Shown one piece after another: positions 1 through 4,667 of a DNA stretch of 11,195 bases. The notes under the pieces were generated by a model, which saw only the letters and a list, made by a program, of their open reading frames with translations, made no database searches and was not told the DNA's origin. Numbering within the stretch: the stretch's first letter is position 1; every line of letters begins with the position of its first letter. Origin of the DNA: UBA2259 sp964543485 (GTDB lineage: Bacteria; Patescibacteriota; Dojkabacteria; SC72); the NCBI GenBank assembly GCA_964543485.1, contig CAZIYI010000015.1:1-11195 (forward strand). Reading direction: 5' to 3'. Made by a program: the position numbers and the translations under genes.

Positions 1-435
1 TCTAAATTAGCAAATTCACAGGATCATTTAAGAAAAAAGACTCTCCTTTTATCTCTAATCGTGTCTGGTTTTACGGGAGTATGTATTACAGTTATATATT
101 GGCTATTTCCTGATGAAATTGTAAATATTGTATATAAAGGGATGTATTCAGAGATAGCTCAATATCTAGTTATTTACTCCTTGGCAATGACTTCGTTTGG
201 TATAACGTATATGGTGATTACATCGCTACTTGTAGATGATTCCTACATTCATATACTCTTTTTTGTTCTCATTACCTTACTTCAGATAGTTCTTTACTCA
301 ACAAACAATACTACTCTCTATGATGCATTCTTAAATCAAGTCGTAATATATGGAGTGCTAACTGTTTTTATCTTTTTTATATTAATTTTTTACATATTTA
401 AAAAGAATGGGAAAAACCCTAAAAGAGAAACTTAG
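1..435 (+). CDS. Polysaccharide flippase-like membrane protein, C-terminal part (5' end outside window)
   Basis: The frame is open from base 1 without a start, so this is the C-terminal part of a longer gene; about 144 residues are visible. Three to four hydrophobic segments are separated by very short loops, and the stretch PDEIVNIVYKGMYSEIAQYL followed by a helix of the type YSLAMTSFGITYM resembles the last helices of oligosaccharide or polysaccharide flippases (Wzx/MATE-like, MOP superfamily), where a P-x-x-I-V-x-x-x-x-x-G-x-Y motif before a helix is common. The protein ends in a basic tail (KKNGKNPKRET). Its last 29 bases overlap the start of mscL, suggesting translational coupling. Family assignment is moderate because the N-terminal part is missing; any multi-spanning exporter of similar topology remains possible. 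The GTG at 61 is probably an internal codon. Confidence 0.6.
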   Translation, partial: SKLANSQDHLRKKTLLLSLIVSGFTGVCITVIYWLFPDEIVNIVYKGMYSEIAQYLVIYSLAMTSFGITYMVITSLLVDDSYIHILFFVLITLLQIVLYSTNNTTLYDAFLNQVVIYGVLTVFIFFILIFYIFKKNGKNPKRET

Positions 436-874
436 AGAAGAAACAAAAGGTTTTAAAGATTTTGCTATGAAGGGAGATGCCATTACTCTTGCCGTTGGAG
501 TAATCATTGGTGTTGCTTTTAAAGACTTAGTCGATTCATTGGTAAATAACATATTTACACCACCCATTGGTTTTCTTACAGCCAAATTAGATTTCTCTCA
601 ACTATTTATTACCTTAGGAAAAGAGAAGTATGAGACATTGGCCGAGGCACAGACTGCTAATGCAGTTGTACTTCAGTATGGATTAGTATTGAATGCAATA
701 ATTACATTTATAATTACAGCAATCATACTTTACTTAATAGTAAGAGCTATGAGTAAAGCACTTGAGAGAGAGAAGAAAGAACAGACAAAAACTACTAAAG
801 AGTGTCCATACTGTCTATCAGAGATAAATATTAAGGCAAAGAAATGTCCTTTCTGTACAAGTGCTGTTAAGTAG
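407..874 (+). CDS. mscL: Large-conductance mechanosensitive channel MscL with C-terminal zinc ribbon
   Basis: MscL is a homopentameric inner-membrane pore that opens under membrane tension to release solutes in hypo-osmotic shock. The protein (155 residues) has the family's N-terminal signature: KGFKDFAMKGDAITLAVGVI leads into TM1 (about residues 24-49) with the glycine- and alanine-rich pore lining and the following PPIG. A periplasmic loop with LDFSQLFITL follows, then TM2 (about 88-113). The usual cytoplasmic helical bundle is replaced or followed by a charged linker (KALEREKKEQTKTTKE) and a CxxC-x10-CxxC zinc ribbon (Cys133, 136, 147, 150). The ATG at 407 overlaps the upstream flippase-like gene by 29 bp; the in-frame ATG at 467 would cut off the conserved N-terminal helix. 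The convergent tRNA-Val starts four bases after the stop. Confidence 0.95.
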   Translation: MGKTLKEKLREETKGFKDFAMKGDAITLAVGVIIGVAFKDLVDSLVNNIFTPPIGFLTAKLDFSQLFITLGKEKYETLAEAQTANAVVLQYGLVLNAIITFIITAIILYLIVRAMSKALEREKKEQTKTTKECPYCLSEINIKAKKCPFCTSAVK

Positions 875-878
875 AAAT

Positions 879-952
879 TGGACAATAGTAGACTCGAACT
901 ACTGACCCCTACAATGTGAATGTAGTGCTCTAACCAACTGAGCTAATTGTCC
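879..952 (-). tRNA. tRNA-Val (anticodon CAC)
   Basis: The minus strand folds as a complete 74-nt cloverleaf: acceptor stem GGACAAT/ATTGTCC, D arm TAGCTCAGTTGGTTAGAGC, anticodon stem CTACA/TGTAG around the loop TTCACAT with anticodon CAC (reads GUG, valine), and a T arm with TTCGAGT. The discriminator is A. No CCA follows in the DNA, so the end must be added by CCA-adding enzyme, unlike the second tRNA-Val in this window. The 5' end overlaps the 3' end of the upstream small membrane-protein gene by 10 bases. Confidence 0.96.
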
Positions 953-1158
953 ATAGTAGGATTAGAACCTTCCCTAGTAGAAGTGACTGTTTCCTTAGGC
1001 ATTTCAGGTGTAATATTTTTAATAACATTCCACATAATATAGCCACCAAATAGTCCTATAAACACCAATATCCCTGTAATTATATTACCCATGAATGAAG
1101 CAACTATTGCTATTAGTAAAGCAACGCCTCCTGCTATTAGATATTTAACTAAATTCAT
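943..1158 (-). CDS. Small two-helix membrane protein, stop codon inside tRNA-Val
   Basis: This 71-residue protein has two hydrophobic segments (about 5-22 and 25-46) joined by a short glycine/asparagine turn, then a polar tail rich in Thr, Ser, Glu and Pro. No catalytic motif is visible and no family is recognised. Its stop TAG is formed by bases 8-10 of the following tRNA-Val(CAC) (the conserved U8-A9 plus G10), so the last three codons also lie partly in the tRNA acceptor stem. It reads in the same direction as the tRNA, so a shared transcript processed by RNase P is likely, which would cut the end off the mRNA. No Shine-Dalgarno sequence is visible; TAATAT lies five bases before the ATG and could be a -10 for a leaderless message. 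It could be a spurious frame, but the two clean helices argue for a real gene. Confidence 0.6.
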   Translation of the reverse strand: MNLVKYLIAGGVALLIAIVASFMGNIITGILVFIGLFGGYIMWNVIKNITPEMPKETVTSTREGSNPTMDN

Positions 1159-1220
1159 TGAATATATTACTCAAGTTATTAATACAATATATCTTAAAAA
1201 ATATTAGAAGACAACTGATC

Positions 1221-1694
1221 TTAATTGAGTATTTTAATCATTTCAACCATCTCAATATCAGTATTTATGAGTTTATATTTAGTATTTTTGAGAATTTTAA
1301 AACCCAATACCTTATAAAAAGGAACAGCATTTAATGTGGCAAACAAAGAAATATCTGAGATACTTAGCTTTCTAAACTCTTTTTCAATATGTTCATACAA
1401 TTTCTTTCCATACCCCTTCCCTTGTTCATCAGGATCAATTTGTATCTGATAAAGCTCTTTATCATCTATACTGTATTGAGCAAAACCAAATATCTTATCT
1501 TTGTCTTTAATTACTACCCAGGAGGTGTTTTTTAATTGATTTCTTATATTTTGGATATTTATTGATGATACCCATTCTTCTATTTGTTTACTATCATAAT
1601 ATTTTGAGTTAGTTTCTAAAATACACTTCTTGTGTATTTCAACTAATCTGTTTAATACACTGTTATTTGCTTTTGAAGAAACATTCTCTATCAT
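1221..1694 (-). CDS. GNAT family N-acetyltransferase
   Basis: GNAT enzymes transfer an acetyl group from acetyl-CoA to an amine on a small molecule or protein. Counting from the ATG at 1694 (157 residues), the protein has the N-terminal helices, a beta strand SWVVIKDKDKIFGFAQYSID, the acetyl-CoA-binding motif A (IQIDPDEQGKGYGKKLYEHI, with the Q-G-K-G-Y-G pyrophosphate loop near residues 91-96) and the C-terminal NAVPFYKVLGFK segment typical of motif B. The substrate cannot be told from sequence. The frame extends upstream to a TTG at 1745, two bases after the preceding gene's stop, which would add a hydrophobic stretch beginning MISSIFVLIK; I prefer 1694 because GNAT proteins normally start directly before this region, but coupling from the TTG is possible. 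Neither start has a clear ribosome-binding site. Confidence 0.88.
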   Translation of the reverse strand: MIENVSSKANNSVLNRLVEIHKKCILETNSKYYDSKQIEEWVSSINIQNIRNQLKNTSWVVIKDKDKIFGFAQYSIDDKELYQIQIDPDEQGKGYGKKLYEHIEKEFRKLSISDISLFATLNAVPFYKVLGFKILKNTKYKLINTDIEMVEMIKILN

Positions 1695-1747
1695 TTTTGA
1701 GGAACAGAAGAAATATTTAATTAGTACAAATATACTACTTATCAACT

Positions 1748-1975
1748 CTATTTTCTAATTATCATCGTTATCTTCTTTTGGATATCTTTTAAAGATTGTT
1801 TAATACTACTTTCCAATCTATTTACTGCCCCTGGATTAGATTCTTCAAACCTAATCTCATTCCCACAATGAGGACGACACCTAGTTGATTGTCCTTTCTG
1901 TAATTGATCTACAGTGTATGTAAGAGTCCTTTGACATGATGGGCATTTCATTTCAATTTTTTCATTACTTAACAT
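1748..1975 (-). CDS. Small zinc-ribbon protein
   Basis: The 75-residue protein begins with a zinc-ribbon: KCPSCQRTLTYTVDQLQKG followed by RCRPHCGNEIRFEE. The first knuckle is CxxC (Cys11, Cys14). The second is CxxxC (Cys33, Cys37) because an Arg sits between the Cys and PHCG; the usual form in this kind of domain is CPHCG. A basic, amphipathic C-terminal helix (about 52-75, ending KKITMIIRK) follows. Such proteins are usually small nucleic-acid- or protein-binding adaptors; the role here is unknown. It lies directly upstream of the acetyltransferase with 2-53 bp between them depending on the start chosen, so the two are probably co-transcribed. Confidence 0.75.
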   Translation of the reverse strand: MLSNEKIEMKCPSCQRTLTYTVDQLQKGQSTRCRPHCGNEIRFEESNPGAVNRLESSIKQSLKDIQKKITMIIRK

Positions 1976-2004
1976 TGTAGGAATAGATTAAAATTTAAAT
2001 ATAA

Positions 2005-2148
2005 TTACCCTATTAAACCTAGCCCCAAAATACCTATAATGATAAGGTATGCAGCAACAAGATAGTTTAAGAATTTAGGGAAAACAAGAATTAAGATTCC
2101 AAAAAGTATAGATGCCCAAGGACTTAAAGTTGCAAAAGAAAGACTCAT
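2005..2148 (-). CDS. DUF3096-like small membrane protein
   Basis: This 47-residue frame encodes MSLSFATLSPWASILFGILI and continues through a PKFLNYLVAAYLIIIGILGL segment. The layout (short N-terminus, helix, P-K/R-x-L-N-Y turn, second helix ending in a glycine/leucine-rich stretch) matches what I know of DUF3096 predicted membrane proteins. It is led by GGAG seven bases before the ATG (2156-2159), a good ribosome-binding site. No function is established for the family. It sits in a same-strand run with the lmo0937-like and YggT-like membrane-protein genes. The short length makes it easy to miss, but codon frame, start signal and family-like pattern agree. Confidence 0.78.
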   Translation of the reverse strand: MSLSFATLSPWASILFGILILVFPKFLNYLVAAYLIIIGILGLGLIG

Positions 2149-2155
2149 ATTTAAT

Positions 2156-2159
2156 CTCC
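2156..2159 (-). promoter_or_regulatory. Ribosome-binding site for the DUF3096-like gene
   Basis: GGAG lies seven bases upstream of the ATG at 2148 and decides the start of this very short gene. Confidence 0.65.
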
Positions 2160-2184
2160 ATTATAAATTAACAAGTACCCAACC

Positions 2185-2322
2185 TTATGTTAAAAGACGG
2201 AATAGTAAGATAATAACTGCAAGAACAAGTAGTAAATGAATTAATTTACCACCAAACTTAAGAGAGAACCCTCCTAACCATGCTATAACTAATACAATTA
2301 CGATAATATATAATATATCCAT
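2185..2322 (-). CDS. lmo0937/DUF5670-like small membrane protein
   Basis: This 45-residue frame encodes MDILYIIVIVLVIAWLGGFS, then LKFGGKLIHLLLVLAVIILL and a short FRLLT end. Two hydrophobic helices around a glycine-rich turn, with GGxLIHLLLVLA in the second, are the hallmark I associate with lmo0937 (DUF5670) proteins, which are tiny bacterial membrane proteins of unknown function often linked to stress regulons. It is preceded by a near-perfect Shine-Dalgarno sequence. The gene lies 36 bp upstream of the DUF3096-like gene on the same strand, and downstream of the YggT-like gene, giving a compact run of small membrane proteins. Confidence 0.8.
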   Translation of the reverse strand: MDILYIIVIVLVIAWLGGFSLKFGGKLIHLLLVLAVIILLFRLLT

Positions 2323-2330
2323 ATTTTTAA

Positions 2331-2337
2331 CCTCCTT
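2331..2337 (-). promoter_or_regulatory. Strong Shine-Dalgarno site (AAGGAGG) for the lmo0937-like gene
   Basis: AAGGAGG is followed by eight bases and then the ATG at 2322. It is the strongest ribosome-binding site in the window and shows that the organism uses the normal anti-Shine-Dalgarno pairing, in contrast with the apparently leaderless genes elsewhere. Confidence 0.75.
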
Positions 2338-2370
2338 CCCGTTTATTTCAAAATTTAATTAGTTACAAGA

Positions 2371-2763
2371 TTACTCTTGTGTTTCACCTGAGAATATCCT
2401 AATTAACTTAACAATTCCCCAAGCCAAGATACCATACACAACTAATGCAACAAGAGTTGCTGGTTCAAATACTGAAGTTGTTTCCAATATATCTGCACTC
2501 CCTTGATTAAATATCCCTTCAAAAGGAAGTATAAAGATTCTAGTTATGTCATAGATAAGATTAACAAAGCCACTAGAAGTACTAGCACCAGTTAATTTTA
2601 GAATTAAACGGAATGCTAAGAGGATATCTAATAATCCAAAGATGAAATATATAATATATTCAATCGTTTGAGATCCACTTGCCTCACTTTTAACCTCGGT
2701 TGTAACTGCTGCAGTTTGTCCTTGGTTCTCACTTGTAACAGACTCTTTAATGATTTCTGTCAT
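2371..2763 (-). CDS. YggT family membrane protein
   Basis: The 130-residue protein has a polar, Ser/Thr/Glu-rich N-terminus (1-32), a first helix (about 35-57) containing FGLLDILLAFRLILKLTGA, a central stretch FVNLIYDITRIFILPFEGIF and a second helix (about 102-124). The R-x-x-L-K-L-x-G-A motif after helix one, the Y-D-x-T motif and the PFEGIF segment are the typical YGGT-domain features. YggT proteins are inner-membrane proteins of uncertain role, linked in various bacteria to osmotic or ion stress and to division-site or respiratory assemblies. The extended N-terminal tail is unlike the short E. coli protein. AAAGG upstream of the ATG serves as ribosome-binding site. It heads a run of three small membrane-protein genes. 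Confidence 0.85.
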   Translation of the reverse strand: MTEIIKESVTSENQGQTAAVTTEVKSEASGSQTIEYIIYFIFGLLDILLAFRLILKLTGASTSSGFVNLIYDITRIFILPFEGIFNQGSADILETTSVFEPATLVALVVYGILAWGIVKLIRIFSGETQE

Positions 2764-2842
2764 ATTTAATTACCTTTAAATAAAAATTTAAGTTGTTAAT
2801 CACAACGTAGTATTCTTAGGAGTACAGTAAGGTGGAATTACC

Positions 2843-3016
2843 CTATCTGTTTTCTGGTTTTTTGATTACTATTTCTTTAGGAAGATATGTAACAAGAGTT
2901 TTTTCAATGAAAGCTGTTAGCGTTAATTCTTCAACAATGGCCTGAACTTTAGCTTGTTTAATAACATCTGGATTTATAAAAAGAGTTAGTCTTTGCTTGT
3001 TGTTATTAGTTGTCAT
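2843..3016 (-). CDS. Ribbon-helix-helix (CopG/Arc-type) small DNA-binding protein
   Basis: With the ATG at 3016 the product has 57 residues. RLTLFINPDVIKQAKVQAIV matches the ribbon-helix-helix layout: a short beta strand that contacts the DNA major groove, then a helix; the second helix is LTLTAFIEKTLVTYL. Proteins of this kind dimerise and often act as antitoxins or as plasmid/mobile-element repressors. No toxin gene is adjacent on the same strand, so an orphan regulator or accessory repressor is likely. The frame can be extended to a TTG at 3052, but that TTG is part of a perfect -35 box whose -10 lies seven bases before the ATG at 3016, so 3016 is preferred. The gene borders the distal end of the repeat array at 3073. 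Confidence 0.75.
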   Translation of the reverse strand: MTTNNNKQRLTLFINPDVIKQAKVQAIVEELTLTAFIEKTLVTYLPKEIVIKKPENR

Positions 3017-3023
3017 ACTTAAT

Positions 3024-3052
3024 ACATTACACCTATGTGTAGTACTTGTCAA
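3024..3052 (-). promoter_or_regulatory. Sigma-70 type promoter of the ribbon-helix-helix gene
   Basis: On the minus strand TTGACA (3047-3052), a 17-bp spacer and TAATGT (3024-3029) are followed seven bases later by the ATG at 3016. The -35 is perfect and the -10 matches weakly. Transcription would start at or one base before the ATG, so the message is probably leaderless. Confidence 0.55.
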
Positions 3053-3072
3053 ATGTGTATAACGATATCAAG

Positions 3073-3105
3073 ATGGTGGGCGATATTAAAGCGCATGGAG
3101 CTAAA
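3073..3105 (+). repeat. Array repeat copy A (distal, most divergent)
   Basis: ATGGTGGGC, then GATATTAAAGC, then GCATGGAGCTAAA. The first 14 bases are identical to the tRNA-Val(TAC) 3' end on the same strand (5998-6011), the longest tRNA match of any copy. The right part differs from the other copies by a substitution and the loss of one base. The left flank lacks the TA that precedes the other copies. Confidence 0.75.
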
Positions 3106-3196
3106 TGAGAAATATCCCATTAAGATTGCAAAAATGATGGAATATATATTGAATTAATAGTTTGGTTTTAAACATTTAAACAAGAGGAATCTACAA

Positions 3197-3225
3197 TTGA
3201 TTTCTTTAGTCGTTAATGATACATT
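3197..3225 (+). promoter_or_regulatory. Promoter of cassette gene 1
   Basis: TTGATT (3197-3202), a 17-bp spacer ending in TGA and TACATT (3220-3225) form a good -35/extended -10 pair. Transcription would start near 3232, just before the TTG at 3237 and the ATG at 3252. Confidence 0.5.
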
Positions 3226-3251
3226 AAAAAATAAAGTTGATTTCAAAATAT

Positions 3252-4019
3252 ATGGAGGAATTTCCAAAACAAAATAGCGCAGATTGGGATGATGGTGACA
3301 TAGAAGAAGGTGAGTGGACTGATAATTCAGAAAAAACAGATTATTCTAAGGATTATGGTACATCGCTTATTCTAATAGGGAAAACTGGTTCTGATTTTAT
3401 AATTCCAGAAAAACCTTTGCGGGAGAAAATGGATAGACCCATTATTGAAGAAGTAGTATCACTAAAAGAATCTATTTCCGATTTATCAGATATGAGATAT
3501 GAATTACTAGGCCATGGTACATCTTCTGAATCAAGTGTTAAATCAATAATGGAAGAAGGTCTTCTTGTGAAAGATTCAGATATTCATTCTAATGCAATCC
3601 CTCTTCCTCGTGAAGAACAAGAGTTGAAAGAGGATTTAGATAGTTGGAAGCATAGAGATTCAAAGTATATTGCATTACTTAGATTCCCTGTAAAATATAA
3701 ATTGCCTTTTGATTCCTCAGAAAAAGTATATGGCGTTTTTTTTGAAAAGGTTAATTCCGAATCTTCTTATTATGAGGTACGAGGAAAATATGAAAGAGAG
3801 TATATTTATGGTTATTATGATGCCAATACTGGTATGGTACACAAGAATTCTAGATATCGTGGGAATTTAGATAAAGAAGAAGATGTTAAATATATGGAAA
3901 CAGTATACTCAAATATTTGTGATGTGGTTTTGGATTCATTAAGAGGAGATGAGCGGGAATCTTGGGATCAACAACGCAAGACGTTTTATGATTACAAGCC
4001 AGGTGAAAATACTGAATAG
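3252..4019 (+). CDS. Cassette gene 1: putative ADP-ribosyltransferase-fold protein
   Basis: The product has 255 residues from the ATG at 3252, or 260 from an in-frame TTG at 3237; no ribosome-binding site separates the two. Numbered from the TTG, an acidic, low-complexity N-terminus (1-40) is followed by YELLGHGTSSESSVKSIMEE and GLL at 88-110. An HGT motif followed by a helix with I-x-x-E-G-L is typical of the NAD-binding first block of the ADP-ribosyltransferase/Tpt1-like fold. A later KYEREYIYGYYD (184-195) resembles the strand and E-Y-I-x-G segment near the end of several such domains. The middle is highly charged. The assignment rests on short motifs and is tentative: toxin, phage-defence effector or RNA-repair-type enzyme are all possible. 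It is alone between repeat copies A and B. Confidence 0.7.
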   Translation: MEEFPKQNSADWDDGDIEEGEWTDNSEKTDYSKDYGTSLILIGKTGSDFIIPEKPLREKMDRPIIEEVVSLKESISDLSDMRYELLGHGTSSESSVKSIMEEGLLVKDSDIHSNAIPLPREEQELKEDLDSWKHRDSKYIALLRFPVKYKLPFDSSEKVYGVFFEKVNSESSYYEVRGKYEREYIYGYYDANTGMVHKNSRYRGNLDKEEDVKYMETVYSNICDVVLDSLRGDERESWDQQRKTFYDYKPGENTE

Positions 4020-4095
4020 AATTATTTATTCTCTCCAAGTTTGAGTATCTTTTCTTGTTGATTCTCCAATAAAATATCCTAGAAAGGAGTATTTA

Positions 4096-4129
4096 ATGGT
4101 GGGCAATACTTTCTGGCATGGAACTTAAA
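4096..4129 (+). repeat. Array repeat copy B
   Basis: ATGGTGGGC, AATACTTTCTG, GCATGGAACTTAAA, preceded by TTTA. It lies 76 bp after gene 1 and 13 bp before the stop end of the minus-strand cupin gene. An AAAGGAG stretch lies just upstream; a short imperfect hairpin (TCCT/AGGA) also precedes it. Confidence 0.85.
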
Positions 4130-4142
4130 CAAAGAAGAACTC

Positions 4143-4550
4143 TTATTCTATTTCTTGGTTAACTTGAATATGGTCTTCTTTAGTCCAACCTGGTTCTGAA
4201 TATATTTCAAGCCAACATTCTTTATCACTTTTTGCCCAATAAATTTTACCAGGTTCTATTTTGTATTTATCTCCTTCTTTAAGAATAATTACACGATTAT
4301 CAACATGTAACTCTAATATACCTTTTTGAATGAAGTAATCTTGTATCATTTTAATATGCTTATGAGGTTTGCTTGAGATGATTACTTCTACAGCTCTGTC
4401 ATATTCTGGATGTTCGTTAACTGGCTCTATCTCACATACAAAATGTAATCCTCTTCCATCTAGGTCATAAGCGGATTTGTTTGGATATTTGGTTAGTAGC
4501 TCATTTAAGATTCTTTTTGATCTCTCTTCTATGCTTTCATGATTTGGCAT
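4143..4550 (-). CDS. Cassette gene 2: cupin-fold protein
   Basis: The 135-residue protein has an N-terminal helix (1-22), a linker region with EIEPVNEHPEYDRAVEVIIS and a C-terminal single cupin barrel: KPHKHIKMIQDYFIQKGILE, VDNRVIILKEGDKYKIEPGK and a final strand with ECWLEIYSEPGW. The HxH pair (His63, His65) matches the first metal ligands of cupin motif 1, but the Glu ligand is not at its usual spacing, and motif 2 keeps the PG turn while losing the His. Metal binding may be incomplete, so a sugar- or ligand-binding role is as likely as an enzyme. It is the only gene between repeat copies B and C and is on the opposite strand from genes 1 and 3. Confidence 0.78.
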   Translation of the reverse strand: MPNHESIEERSKRILNELLTKYPNKSAYDLDGRGLHFVCEIEPVNEHPEYDRAVEVIISSKPHKHIKMIQDYFIQKGILELHVDNRVIILKEGDKYKIEPGKIYWAKSDKECWLEIYSEPGWTKEDHIQVNQEIE

Positions 4551-4577
4551 AAAGCTAAAAGATAAACTTAATATCTT

Positions 4578-4586
4578 ATTATAACA
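4578..4586 (-). promoter_or_regulatory. Extended -10 promoter of the cupin cassette gene
   Basis: TGTTATAAT on the minus strand combines a TGn extension with a perfect TATAAT. It lies 27 bases before the ATG at 4550 and only a few bases inside repeat copy C, so the cassette carries its own promoter next to its end. Confidence 0.55.
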
Positions 4587-4596
4587 GGAAATAATA

Positions 4597-4630
4597 ATGG
4601 TGGGTTACACTTCCAGGCATGGAAATTAAA
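4597..4630 (+). repeat. Array repeat copy C
   Basis: ATGGTGGGT, TACACTTCCAG, GCATGGAAATTAAA, preceded by AATA. Differs from copies B and D by a T in the tRNA-like core and an A for C in the right part. It lies between divergently oriented cassette genes 2 and 3. Confidence 0.83.
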
Positions 4631-4652
4631 AGTCATCTTTCCTTAATCATGA

Positions 4653-4661
4653 TGATATAAT
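4653..4661 (+). promoter_or_regulatory. Extended -10 promoter of the Erm-like gene
   Basis: TGATATAAT is a TGn-extended perfect -10, six bases before the ATG at 4668. No good -35 is present. Transcription would begin on or next to the ATG, so the message is probably leaderless, unlike classical erm genes that are controlled by a leader peptide. Confidence 0.6.
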
Positions 4662-4667
4662 TCATAT

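Noticed and set aside
382..585. Minus-strand frame opposite mscL
   Set aside because: It is antisense to the highly conserved MscL N-terminal region and has no recognisable motif.
3016..3052. TTG at 3052 as start of the ribbon-helix-helix gene
   Set aside because: The TTG is the first half of a perfect -35 box and the 12 extra residues do not resemble the family N-terminus; ATG at 3016 fits both promoter and domain.
4020..4095. Terminator between cassette gene 1 and repeat B
   Set aside because: Only a four-base TCCT/AGGA stem with a bulged extension is seen, without a T-run.
4597..4626. Leader peptide MVGYTSRHGN in front of the Erm-like gene as a translational attenuator
   Set aside because: The same short frame appears in the other repeats (MVGNTFWHGT in copy B, broken after MVG in copy D), including those at the 3' end of minus-strand genes, and the extended -10 lies downstream of it.
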